DNA of 64,000 bases, taken from Pseudoxanthomonas beigongshangi. Lineage in GTDB: Bacteria; Pseudomonadota; Gammaproteobacteria; Xanthomonadales; Xanthomonadaceae. The stretch lies in the NCBI RefSeq assembly GCF_016820515.1, contig NZ_JADHDV010000015.1, positions 1 to 64,000 on the forward strand, in the 5' to 3' direction. The notes below the pieces were generated by a model, which was not told the DNA's origin, made no database searches, and was given only the letters and a program-made list of their open reading frames with translations. The position numbers were made by a program, and so were the translations under genes. Shown piece by piece: positions 44,040 to 52,914 of the stretch (the first letter of the stretch is position 1; the number at the start of each line of letters is the position of its first letter).

Positions 44040-46382
44040 TCAACCGAATCCGGGCGGCAAATCCTCCGGACCGGTACCAAACGAAAGATTGGGTCGCGGC
44101 CCCATTTCGAACTCCAGCGTCCCGCCCGCGGCCAGGTCGGCGTGGCTTATCCAGTTGCGCGCATACGGCTCGCCATTCCAGCGCACCCGTTGCACGAAGA
44201 CATTCCGCGCATTGTTGCGACGAGCGAGGACGTGCAGCCGGCGTCCGTTGCCAACGTGCAGCTCGGCTCGGCGGAACAAGGGACTACCGAACACATAGTT
44301 ACCGCTGACCGGATCGACCGGATAGAAGCCCAGTGCGCTGAGCACGAACCAGGCGCTCATCTGCCCGCAGTCCTCATTGCCGGACAGGCCGTCGCGGGCA
44401 TCGCGATATTGCTCGCGCATCAGGCGGCGGACCATGGCCTGGGTTTTCCAAGGCTGGCCGGCATAGGCATACAGATAGGCCACGTGATGGCTGGGCTCGT
44501 TGCCATGCGCGTACTGGCCGACCATGCCGTCGATGTCCGGCGGCGCACCGGCCGGCAGCTCGGAGCTGGTGCCGAACAACTCGTCCAGCTTGCGCACGAA
44601 CCCGTCACGCCCGCCAAAGCCCTCCATGTAGCCGTACAGGTCGTGCTGGTTGAGGAAGGTGGCCTGCCAGGCGTTGGATTCGGTGAAATCGTGCCAGCGC
44701 TCCGAGTGGCCCAGCGCGCGCGGGTCGAACGGCTCGGCCCAGCGGCCGTCCTCCAGCCGGGGCTGGATGAAACCGCTGTCCGGGTTGAACAGATGACGGT
44801 AGTTGCGCGAGCGCGCGAGCAGCGCCTGATGATCGTCCAAGGCGCCGGCTGCGCGTGCCAGATGCGCGCAGGCCCAGTCGTCGTAGGCGTATTCCAGGGT
44901 CCGGCTGGCCGCCTCGCTGACCTTGTCGCTGGGAATGTAGCCCAGCCGGCGATACCAGCCCAGCCCGTGGAAGTCGTCGTCCATTGCGCGCTTGCGGAAC
45001 AGCGGCCAGGCCGCGGCGTAGTCGATGCCGTCGAAACCCTTGGCGTGCGCCTCGGCCAGCACCACCGCCGAGTGGTAGCCGATCATCGTGCCGGTTTCCA
45101 CGCCCTGCAGCGGCCAGATGCCGACGCCGTCCGGGCATTCGGCCGCGCCGCGCACCAGTCCCTGGGCCAGATCCGGTACGCGCTCGGGCTGCACCAGGGT
45201 CAGCAGCGGATGCAGCGCGCGATAGGTGTCCCACAGCGAATAGGTACTGTAGTTGTGGTAACCCTCGGGCAGGGTGTGCACCTTCAGATCCATGCCGCGA
45301 TAGCGACCGTCCGTATCGCTGAACAGTGTCGGTGCCAGCAGGCTGTGGTACAGCCCGGTGTAGAAGATGCGCCGCTGCCCGCCGTCACCGGTATCGATGC
45401 GCACCCGCGCCAGTTCCCGCTCCCAGGCATCGACCGCCTCGGCATGCACGCGGGCGAAGTCGAAGTCCGGCAACTCGGCATCGAGATTGGCCAGCGCGTT
45501 TTCGGCGCTGACCGCCGAAATGCCGACCTTGACCAGCAGCGGCGCGGCGCCGGCATCCGGGTAGTGCAGGGCGGCCTTCAGCCGGGTGCCATCGATGCTT
45601 CGCGCGTCCTCGGCCAGCGGCTGGTCATCGGCGTACAGCTGCGCGCGCGCGAATGGACGCGACAGTCGCATCGCGAAGAACAGGTAGCGCCCCCTGGCCC
45701 ACTGATGGACGCGACGGCCACCGACCAGCGTGCGCTCGTCGACGACGCGCAGTTGCGCCTCGCTGGTCCGGGTGGGCGTGTCGGCGTTGTCCTGGTAGCC
45801 GTGGCACAGATCCAGCAGCAGGTGGCCTGGCTTGCCTGCGGGAAAACGATAGCGATGCAGGCCGGTACGCGCGGTGGCGGTCAGTTCCGCGAGGATATCC
45901 GTGTCCTTCAGCCTTACCCGGTAATAGCCTGGCGAGGCGGCTTCGTCCTCGCGGTCGAAGCGCGAGCGGTAGCCGGTTTCCGGCGCATCCGGCGGACCCG
46001 GATGCAGCCGGACCTCGCCGGTGCGCGGCACGACCAGGAAGTCGAGCATGTCGCCGATGCCGGTACCGGACAGATGGGTGTGCGAAAAACCCATGATCGA
46101 ATCCTGCGCCTCGTGGTAACCGCTGCATCCGTCCCAGGTCGTGTTGTAGGTATCCGGGCCGAGCTGCACCATGCCGAAGGGCAGGGTCGCACCGGGAAAC
46201 GTGTGGCCGTGGCCGCCGGTGCCGATGAATACATCGACGTGCCGGCTCAAGTCCATTCGCGCGCGACTGTCGGCGGGCAGGGCGGGTCTGCCGGTGCGCG
46301 CCGAAGCGGCGATCGCGGGGCCACCGACGCCGGACAGGCCCAGCGCGGCGGCGCCCTTCAGGAATCCACGTCGTGTCGTCAT
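44040..46382 (-). CDS. Glycoside hydrolase family 92 exo-alpha-mannosidase
   Basis: A 780-residue protein with a Tat-type signal (TTRRGFLKGAAALGLSGVGGP). Family marks include HVDVFIGTGGHGHTFPGATLPFGMVQLGPDT, GFSHTHLSGTG, YSLWDTYRALHPL and the catalytic region GNEDCGQMSAWFVLSALGFYPV. GH92 enzymes remove alpha-linked mannose (mostly 1,2 and 1,3) from mannans and N-glycans using calcium. It follows the GH3 gene by 51 bases on the same strand, behind a TonB receptor. That suggests uptake of alpha-mannosides or N-glycan pieces, with periplasmic trimming. Confidence 0.9.
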   Translation of the reverse strand: MTTRRGFLKGAAALGLSGVGGPAIAASARTGRPALPADSRARMDLSRHVDVFIGTGGHGHTFPGATLPFGMVQLGPDTYNTTWDGCSGYHEAQDSIMGFSHTHLSGTGIGDMLDFLVVPRTGEVRLHPGPPDAPETGYRSRFDREDEAASPGYYRVRLKDTDILAELTATARTGLHRYRFPAGKPGHLLLDLCHGYQDNADTPTRTSEAQLRVVDERTLVGGRRVHQWARGRYLFFAMRLSRPFARAQLYADDQPLAEDARSIDGTRLKAALHYPDAGAAPLLVKVGISAVSAENALANLDAELPDFDFARVHAEAVDAWERELARVRIDTGDGGQRRIFYTGLYHSLLAPTLFSDTDGRYRGMDLKVHTLPEGYHNYSTYSLWDTYRALHPLLTLVQPERVPDLAQGLVRGAAECPDGVGIWPLQGVETGTMIGYHSAVVLAEAHAKGFDGIDYAAAWPLFRKRAMDDDFHGLGWYRRLGYIPSDKVSEAASRTLEYAYDDWACAHLARAAGALDDHQALLARSRNYRHLFNPDSGFIQPRLEDGRWAEPFDPRALGHSERWHDFTESNAWQATFLNQHDLYGYMEGFGGRDGFVRKLDELFGTSSELPAGAPPDIDGMVGQYAHGNEPSHHVAYLYAYAGQPWKTQAMVRRLMREQYRDARDGLSGNEDCGQMSAWFVLSALGFYPVDPVSGNYVFGSPLFRRAELHVGNGRRLHVLARRNNARNVFVQRVRWNGEPYARNWISHADLAAGGTLEFEMGPRPNLSFGTGPEDLPPGFG

Positions 46383-46433
46383 CGTCCGTTTCCTCGTTCC
46401 CTTGTCTCTTTTGTGCCTGTCCGAGCCAGCGGA

Positions 46434-49094
46434 TCAGCGCGGCAATGGCGCGCGGCCAATGATGGAGAAGCCGGCCGCACCGCCGGGCGCACCGGTACCG
46501 GGCTGGCCGCCGCCAACGAAGACCTGGTAGTCGCCGGCCTCGACCGCTCGCTGGCCGGCGCGATCGACCTCGCTGAGCCTGCGCGCGTCCAGCTCGAACG
46601 TCACCTCGCGCGATTCGCCCGGCGCCAGCGCCACGCGCGCGAATCCGACCAGGCTGCGGATCGGCGACTGCGGCCCTTGCGGAGGCTGCAGATAGACCTG
46701 CACCACTTCCTCGCCACGGCGTCCGCCGCTGTTTCGCACCCGCGCGCTCACCCGCAACGTCTCGCCGGCCTTCAAGGTCCGCGTCGACAGGCGGGGGGCG
46801 TCATAGGCGAAGGTGGTGTAGCTCAGGCCATGGCCGAACGGATACAGCGGCTGGCCACCGAAGTAGCGGTAGGTGCGTCCCTTCATGTCGTAGCTGACGT
46901 AGGGAGGGAGATCCCGGGTCGACGGGTAGAACGTCACCGGCAGGCGTCCGCCCGGACTGAAGTCGCCGGCCAGCGCCTGCGCGATCGCGGTACCGCCGGA
47001 TTGACCGGGATACCACGCGGCAAGGATGGCGTCGGCATGTTGCTGCGCCCAGTTCAGCGCCACCGCGCTGCCGCTCATCAGCACCACGATCAACGGCTTG
47101 CCCGCCGCCTTGGCGCGCTCGAGCAACACTTGCTGCGCCGGCGGCAGGCCAATGGCGTTGCGATCGCCGCCATCGAAGCCCAGCACGTCGACCTTCAGTT
47201 CCTCGCCTTCCACGTCCGGCGACAGGCCGACGAAAGCGACCACCGCGTCGGCCCTTTCCGCCACGCGCGCGGCCTCGGCCAGTTGCGCGTCGGCCGGAGC
47301 CAGCCATTCCAGCCGCAGGCCCTGATCCTGGCCGTGATGCTCGATCTCCAGGCGAATGCGGCGGGGCCGTGTATCGGTGAAATGCAGGCGCGTTTCGACA
47401 TTGCGGCCATCGGCGTTGTGCACGCCGGCGGCGACGCGCTTGTCTTGCGCGTTACCGGCGATCACCAGTTCGTCGTCGATGTACAACCGCACCGGATCGT
47501 GCCCGCTGCAATCGAAGCAGCGCGCCACGCGCACCGCGAGGGTGTATTCGCCGGGTCCGGGCGGCAGCAGTTCACCGGTCCAGCGCACCGAATAGTGATT
47601 CCGATCGACTCCGGCGGCGGGCGCCACCTGATCCCAGTTGAAGCTGACCACGCGATCCCGGCGCACCACGCGTGGGGCGCCGGCCAGATCCGGATTGTCG
47701 AAGTACTCGCCCCTGAGTCCGGCCTGGCCATCGCTGCGCAGGGCGGTCTCGGGAATCATCACCGGCACGCCCGCCGCCAGCGGCGCACCCTGCGCGTAGC
47801 TCACCCGGGCCTGGCCGAAGCGTTCCCGCAGGCCACGCAGCGGCGTCACCGGGTCCGTGGACGTGCCCTGATAGTTGGCTTCCAGCGCGGCCAGCGCATC
47901 GGCATTCGGACCGATGACCGCCAGCCGGGCATCCGGTTTCAGCGGCAGGGTCGCATGTTCGTTCTTCAACAGGACCAGCGATTGCCGCGCGGCTTCGAGG
48001 GCCAGATCGCGGCTGGCGGGCGCATCGATGTCAGCCGCGCCGAGTTGAGCGTAGGGGTCATGCCGCGGACGCTCCAGTTCGCCCAGGCGGTAGCGCGCGG
48101 CGAACAGGCGCACCAGCGACCGGTCCAGCGACGCCTCGTCGGTCTCGCCGCGATCCAGCGCCTGGCCCAGGGCGCGATAGGTGTTGCCGCAATTGAGGTC
48201 ATGCCCGGCGTTCAGGGCGGCGGCGCTGGCGCCGGCTTCGTCGGAACGGAAGTAGTGGAAGTGCAGCATGTCGTAGAGCGAATCGCAGTCGGACACCACG
48301 AACCCGCGGAATCCCCAATCCTTGCGCAGGCGGCCATCGAGCAGCCAGTCCGCGGCGCAGGCCGGCGTGCCATGCAGCGAGTTGTAGGCGCACATCACCG
48401 CGCCGGCGCCGCCGTCGACCAGTGCGGCGCGGAATGCCGGCAGGTAGGTGGCTTCCAGATCGCGCGGGGAGACATCGACGTCGAAGCCGTGGCGTCCCGG
48501 TTCCGGGCCGCTGTGCACGGCCAGATGCTTGGGCGTGGCGATGGTGCGCGGATGCCGGGGATCGTCGCCTTGCAGGCCGCGGATGAAGCCGACCGCCAAC
48601 TGCCCGGTGAGGTAGGGGTCCTCGCCGTAGGTTTCCATGCCGCGTCCCCAGCGGGGGTCGCGGAAAATGTTGATGTTCGGCGACCAGATGGTCAGCCCTT
48701 CATAACGCCGATGGTCGCTGCCCGGCCCGCCGGCCAGGTTGAACTTGGCGCGGGCCTCGGTCGAGGTCACCGTGCCGACCTGTTCCAGCAGATCGACATT
48801 CCAGGTCGCCGCCAGCCCGATGGCCTGCGGAAACACGGTCGCGTGGCCGCTGCGGGCGACGCCGTGCAGGCCCTCGTTCCACCACTCGTAGGCCGGTACG
48901 CCCAGGCGTGGAATCGCCAGAGCGGCATTCATCGTCTGCGCGATTTTCTCCTCGCGCGTCATCTTCGCCACCAGCGCCGCCGCCCGCTGCTCGGCCTCGT
49001 CCGCATGTGCCGGGGCTGCCAGCGACATTGTCGCCAGCGTCCATCCCGCGGCAATCAGGAACGGCAGGGCCTGGCGGCGAAGGAACACGGGCAT
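46434..49094 (-). CDS. Glycoside hydrolase family 3 beta-glycosidase with PA14 domain
   Basis: An 886-residue exported enzyme. After a signal peptide (FLIAAGWTLATMSLAAPAHA) comes the GH3 barrel with RRYEGLTIWSPNINIFRDPRWGRG, KHLAVHSGPEPGRH and nucleophile Asp269 in GFVVSDCDSLYDM. The second domain is interrupted near residues 430-600 by a PA14-like module (GLRGEYFDNPDLAG to LEIEHHGQDQGLRLEWL). A fibronectin-III-like end follows (VRVSARVRNSGGRRGEEVVQVYL-type). The sequence resembles beta-glucosidase/xylosidase members more than N-acetylhexosaminidases. ATG 49094 (MPVFLRRQ) gives the signal peptide; GGAG lies 11 bases upstream. Confidence 0.9.
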   Translation of the reverse strand: MPVFLRRQALPFLIAAGWTLATMSLAAPAHADEAEQRAAALVAKMTREEKIAQTMNAALAIPRLGVPAYEWWNEGLHGVARSGHATVFPQAIGLAATWNVDLLEQVGTVTSTEARAKFNLAGGPGSDHRRYEGLTIWSPNINIFRDPRWGRGMETYGEDPYLTGQLAVGFIRGLQGDDPRHPRTIATPKHLAVHSGPEPGRHGFDVDVSPRDLEATYLPAFRAALVDGGAGAVMCAYNSLHGTPACAADWLLDGRLRKDWGFRGFVVSDCDSLYDMLHFHYFRSDEAGASAAALNAGHDLNCGNTYRALGQALDRGETDEASLDRSLVRLFAARYRLGELERPRHDPYAQLGAADIDAPASRDLALEAARQSLVLLKNEHATLPLKPDARLAVIGPNADALAALEANYQGTSTDPVTPLRGLRERFGQARVSYAQGAPLAAGVPVMIPETALRSDGQAGLRGEYFDNPDLAGAPRVVRRDRVVSFNWDQVAPAAGVDRNHYSVRWTGELLPPGPGEYTLAVRVARCFDCSGHDPVRLYIDDELVIAGNAQDKRVAAGVHNADGRNVETRLHFTDTRPRRIRLEIEHHGQDQGLRLEWLAPADAQLAEAARVAERADAVVAFVGLSPDVEGEELKVDVLGFDGGDRNAIGLPPAQQVLLERAKAAGKPLIVVLMSGSAVALNWAQQHADAILAAWYPGQSGGTAIAQALAGDFSPGGRLPVTFYPSTRDLPPYVSYDMKGRTYRYFGGQPLYPFGHGLSYTTFAYDAPRLSTRTLKAGETLRVSARVRNSGGRRGEEVVQVYLQPPQGPQSPIRSLVGFARVALAPGESREVTFELDARRLSEVDRAGQRAVEAGDYQVFVGGGQPGTGAPGGAAGFSIIGRAPLPR

Positions 49095-49167
49095 GGGCAA
49101 GGGTTCTCCGGAGCGTGGCTCAATGTACAACGGGTACGGGAGGGTGCCTGTCTGGAACGAGGCGCTG

Positions 49168-49201
49168 AAAAAAGCGCGTGGCCGTAGGGGCGGCCACGCG
49201 C
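49168..49201 (-). terminator. Strong intrinsic terminator between receptor and GH3 gene
   Basis: On the minus strand GCGCGTGGCCG pairs with CGGCCACGCGC (11 bp, six-base loop) and is followed by six T. It will stop much of the receptor transcript before GH3-GH92. Confidence 0.88.
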
Positions 49202-49208
49202 ACGGAAC

Positions 49209-49241
49209 GGCACGCCATCGAGGGAGGACCGATGGCGTGCC
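49209..49241 (-). repeat. 12-bp hairpin directly after the receptor stop
   Basis: GGCACGCCATCG at 49209-49220 pairs perfectly with CGATGGCGTGCC at 49230-49241. It lies ten bases after the receptor stop and just before the terminator, so it may protect the receptor mRNA 3' end. Confidence 0.7.
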
Positions 49242-49250
49242 TTGGCCGCC

Positions 49251-51797
49251 TCAGAACTTGAAGGTGAAGGCCACCTGGTAGTTGCGCCCGCTCTTGTAGA
49301 GGCCCAGCGGGGTGCGCTTCTGGGTGTCGTACCAGTAGTAAGTGTCATCCAGCAGGTTGGAGGCACTGAAGGTAACGCCGAGCATCTCGTTGAACTGATA
49401 GCCGGCAATCAGATCCAGCTGCTTGTACGCGTCGGCGAACACGCTCGCGTTCTGGCGTCCCACCTGGTTGTAGTACTCCGAGCGGTAGCTGTAGTTGACG
49501 CGCACGCTGAACGGGCCTTTCTCGAAGTACGGCGTCACCGTATAGGCGTTCTTCGAGACGTACGGCAGGAACAGGTTCGTGCTGGTGTCGGTGTCCGTAT
49601 AGGTGTAGTTGGCGTTGATGCCGAACCCGTTGTCGAACGCCTGCTGGTAGATCAGCGACACGCCGGTGGCGGAGGCGTCGGCGACGTTGATCGGACGGCT
49701 GATGGAATAGACGCCGGACACGCCGGAGATCGGGTTGGTCAGCTGCTGCTCGATGGTATTGGTCACGACGTAGTTGCTGATGTCGCGGCGGAACACCTCG
49801 GCCGCCAGCATGCTGCTGGGAGCGAAGTACCACTCGAAGGCCAGGTCGTAGTTGGTGGCCTCGTAGGGTTCGAGATCGACGTTGCCGCCGCCGCCGGTGA
49901 AGTCCTGGTCGTTGAGATCCAGCGTGCCGGCCAACTGGCCATAGCGGGGGCGGGCCATCACCTTGGCGGCGGAGAAGCGGGCCACCATGTCGTCGGTCAG
50001 CTCGTAGGCCAGATTGAAGCTCGGCAGCGGCTTGTAGAAGCTGCGGTTCGCCAGGGCCCGGTCGTAGCCGCCAGAGCCGTTGCTGACCCAGTACAGCGAC
50101 TTGTCGGAGGTATCCACGTAGCGCACGCCCAGGTTGCCGCGCCACTTGCCGGACTCGAAGTTCGCCTGCGCGTACAGGGCCGTGGTGATCTCCTTGACGT
50201 TGAAAGAGGGACCGTAGTTGTAGGTGTACGGGCCGCGCGGCGCCAGCGAGTTGAAGTAGGCGATGGCCTTGCCCAGATCGGCCACCGGCCAGGAGGCCAG
50301 GTCGCCGCCGGCGCCCAGGCCGTCATACAGCCCGCTCGGCGACATGCCGCCCAGGATCTCGGTCAGGTTGAGCGCCGACACCACGTCCACCGCGTTGCCG
50401 CGCGAGGACACGCCGTTGTCGTGGTTGGTGTACTTGTAGCCGACCTGGATCTGGTTGATCGGACCCCAGGCCACGTCATGGGTCGCGTCGAACTGGAAGT
50501 AGCGCTCCTTGTCGCGGCTGGTTTCGTAGTACTGGCCGCCGTACTGCTGGCCCGGCGCCAGGCCCCAGTTGGACGCGGCGTCGTTGTCGTAGTTCACCAC
50601 GGTATGCCGCGCGTCGTACTCGAAATCGAAGCCACCGCTGAGCAGCAGGGTCTTCATCAGGTATTCCGGATCCTTGCCGCCCTTGGCGCTGGTCACGCCG
50701 GCCTGGGTGGTGAATACCCAGCTCTCGCCGGACCAGTCGTGGCGCAGGTTGATGCTCCGCGTTTCGACCTCGCTCTTGCGCAGGTTGAAATCGTGCTGCG
50801 CGTACGCGTCGCCGCCGACCTCGGCCGCGACCACGTAGCCATTGTCGATGGTCGCGCTGGTGATCTGGCCCAGGCTGCAGGCCGGGCAGATGTAGCGCGC
50901 CTGGCTGAAGTTGTCGTACTTGCCCTTGACGTAGATACCGGTCAGGTTGATTTCGTTGTTTTCGTTGGGCTTCCACTGCAACGCCGCCTGCAGGCCGTCA
51001 CGCTCGCGATCCTGCTGGAAGTAGGAACTGCTGATGCCGACCGGCAGCTTGGCGGCGGCGGGGTCGCCTTCGCCACTGATGACGGCGGTGTCGGGCAGGC
51101 CGGTCGTGTAGCCCCAGTATTCGAGGCCGGCGCGGGAAATGCTCTGCTTGTCGTGGGTGGCCGAGATCAGGAAGCCAAGGTCCTCGGCGGCATTCTTCCA
51201 GCTCCACAGCAGCGAGGCGCGCGGATTGCCGTCTTCCGAACGGTCGTTGTAGTTGTAGCCGACCGTGCCGCGCAGCGTGTTCCTGGGCAGGTCCAGCGGC
51301 CTGCGGGTATGCACGATCACGGTGCCACCGATGCTGCCCTCGTCGATGCGCGCTTCCGGTGTCTTGTAGACCTCCATCAGGCCGATGATTTCCGGAGAGA
51401 GCAGGGTGTAGTTGAAGGTGCGCCCGCTGGTGTCGGTGGGATTGCCGCCCCAGTCGCCGGAGGCGATGGTCTGGCCGTTGACCAGCACCCGGTTGAGGGC
51501 CGGATCGGTGCCGTTGATGCTGACTTTCTCGCCTTCGCCGAACTGGCGATCAACGGTGATGCCGGGCAGGTGCGACAGCGATTCGGCGGCATTGGTGTCC
51601 GGGAACTTGCCGATGTCCTCGGCGCTGATCGCATCGACGATCGAATTGGCCGAGCGTTTGACCGCCTGGCTCTTTTCCAGCGAAACGCGATAGCCGGTGA
51701 CGGTGACGGTATCCAGATCCGAGGCTTCCTGTGCCTGGGCGTTGAAGGCAATGCAGGCAATGACGGCTGCCGACAGTGCGGACTTGCGGTATTTCAT
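49251..51797 (-). CDS. TonB-dependent receptor of the carbohydrate class, linked to GH3/GH92
   Basis: An 848-residue receptor. The signal peptide ends near FNAQAQ. DTVTVTGYRVSLEKSQAVKR, FPDTNAAESLSHLPGITVDRQFGEGE and KTPEARIDEGSIGGTVIVHTRRPLD mark the same Xanthomonas/Caulobacter subfamily as the receptor at 12104. The barrel ends YQVAFTFKF. It should import the oligosaccharide that the GH3 and GH92 enzymes process. GAGGAAAGG precedes ATG 51797 closely. A long upstream region carries candidate operators at 52028 and 52356. Confidence 0.88.
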   Translation of the reverse strand: MKYRKSALSAAVIACIAFNAQAQEASDLDTVTVTGYRVSLEKSQAVKRSANSIVDAISAEDIGKFPDTNAAESLSHLPGITVDRQFGEGEKVSINGTDPALNRVLVNGQTIASGDWGGNPTDTSGRTFNYTLLSPEIIGLMEVYKTPEARIDEGSIGGTVIVHTRRPLDLPRNTLRGTVGYNYNDRSEDGNPRASLLWSWKNAAEDLGFLISATHDKQSISRAGLEYWGYTTGLPDTAVISGEGDPAAAKLPVGISSSYFQQDRERDGLQAALQWKPNENNEINLTGIYVKGKYDNFSQARYICPACSLGQITSATIDNGYVVAAEVGGDAYAQHDFNLRKSEVETRSINLRHDWSGESWVFTTQAGVTSAKGGKDPEYLMKTLLLSGGFDFEYDARHTVVNYDNDAASNWGLAPGQQYGGQYYETSRDKERYFQFDATHDVAWGPINQIQVGYKYTNHDNGVSSRGNAVDVVSALNLTEILGGMSPSGLYDGLGAGGDLASWPVADLGKAIAYFNSLAPRGPYTYNYGPSFNVKEITTALYAQANFESGKWRGNLGVRYVDTSDKSLYWVSNGSGGYDRALANRSFYKPLPSFNLAYELTDDMVARFSAAKVMARPRYGQLAGTLDLNDQDFTGGGGNVDLEPYEATNYDLAFEWYFAPSSMLAAEVFRRDISNYVVTNTIEQQLTNPISGVSGVYSISRPINVADASATGVSLIYQQAFDNGFGINANYTYTDTDTSTNLFLPYVSKNAYTVTPYFEKGPFSVRVNYSYRSEYYNQVGRQNASVFADAYKQLDLIAGYQFNEMLGVTFSASNLLDDTYYWYDTQKRTPLGLYKSGRNYQVAFTFKF

Positions 51798-52027
51798 GAC
51801 CTTTCCTCATCAAATGGGTGGTTGCTGCGATGGTTGCCTGCTGCCGATTTGCGGTGGTTCCGTGCCCATCCCCGGCGTGGGACGCGCCCCTCCGTTTTCT
51901 TCAAGGTCCTGTTCGTTTTCGTGCGCCGCCGGTCGGACGGCGGATGCGAGTGGCGTTGCTTTGCCCGATGCCCGGACCTGCATCCGTGGCTCGCCCCGGG
52001 CGACTTGCCCGGGTTTTGTTCTCGTCA

Positions 52028-52039
52028 GGTAGCGCTACC
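52028..52039. promoter_or_regulatory. LacI-type operator candidate
   Basis: GGTAGCGCTACC is a perfect 12-base palindrome with a central CG, and the next base makes CCA on the right arm. From memory, the Xanthomonas xylan regulon box is TGGTAGCGCTAACA, which it resembles closely. It lies 231 bases before the receptor start. Confidence 0.6.
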
Positions 52040-52355
52040 AAATGGCGGCCAAATAAAAAGGCGGGTGACTCGAATTCGATTTCGCGAACCGGGCGGTCGC
52101 GCGCCGCGCCGAGGGTCGAGCCGAACGATGCCGCGGCCTGGAGAAAAGAAGGGGAGGGACCGTGGTCGCGTCGGGGTGGCCGAGGCGAGCGCGGGGTGTT
52201 CGAAGCCTGCGCGGGTGGCGAACCGGCTTCGGCATGACCGAGGGCCACTGTGAGAAGTGGCACATCGTTGATCGGTACGTCCGTTCGAGATGCAACAGCC
52301 ATTGCAAGGTGCCCCCACCCGTGATGCGCCGGCACGGGCGCCAACGCGAGCCGAG

Positions 52356-52371
52356 TTTGAATCGATATAAA
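52356..52371. promoter_or_regulatory. ATCGAT-centred operator candidate overlapping a promoter
   Basis: TTTGAATCGATATAAA pairs at six of eight positions and matches the site at 12041-12056 at 14 of 16 bases. On the minus strand a perfect TTGACA (52383-52378) lies seven bases upstream, so the site occupies the -35/-10 spacer and the -10 region. Confidence 0.55.
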
Positions 52372-52914
52372 TTCAGATGTCAACGACCTGTCATCGGATG
52401 CTGCTAGGAAGGGGCGATAGCACTCATTGGGCCCTGTTCATTTAAGAAAATTGGAACTTTGCTCGCAAATTTGAACGCAATCAGGCCATTTGGATCGTTT
52501 CATATGAGTTCTTTTTCGGGCCATCGGCGCCAGGGAACAGCCATCCGGAGGTGAAAAATCCGGCCGGGAAGGAGGCTTCAACAGACCGCTGAAAGACGGT
52601 GCGGACGAGGACGGGAATCCGCCCATTTCACCCATTCCCCCTGCCTCCCATGTCATGGGCGACACCCTTCGGCTACCGCGAGAACGGGCGCTCCGGCACC
52701 GCCCCCTCCCGCGAACAACAGGCGTTCGACCATCAACCTGCCTTGGCCTGCCGGCACGCATTCGCGTGGTCGCGCCAGCGGGCGCCGGTGATGATGAGGC
52801 AGCCAACCCACGGGTTCCACGGCATGCATCGGGGCGACTATCCGCAGGGATTACCGCGCGGGCGACGCCACGATTTCCTTCGACCGACAACGCCATTGAC
52901 GATAGGGGACCACG

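Larger units (their letters stand above)
51798..52914. other. 1.1-kb non-coding regulatory region
   Basis: No convincing gene lies here. It contains a perfect palindrome at 52028-52039 and an ATCGAT-centred site at 52356-52371. From about 52340 to 52520 it is clearly richer in A and T than its surroundings. From 52520 to 52914 I see nothing I can name. If the promoter at 52378-52383 serves the leftward receptor, the mRNA leader would be about 550 bases. Open frames here lack family similarity and natural starts. Confidence 0.6.

Noticed and set aside
48919-49130. Longer GH3 start at 49130 (12 more residues)
   Set aside because: The extra residues precede a good signal peptide and would disrupt it; ATG 49094 is preferred.
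44019-49187. An open frame of 1722 codons on the plus strand
   Set aside because: It lies opposite the GH92 and GH3 genes, whose catalytic motifs are intact on the minus strand. The plus-strand product is Arg/Gly/Gln-rich with no domain; such long antisense frames are a by-product of GC-rich codon use.
49242-52253. An open frame of 1003 codons on the plus strand
   Set aside because: It is antisense to the receptor at 49251-51797 and shows only low-complexity Val/Gly/Arg sequence.
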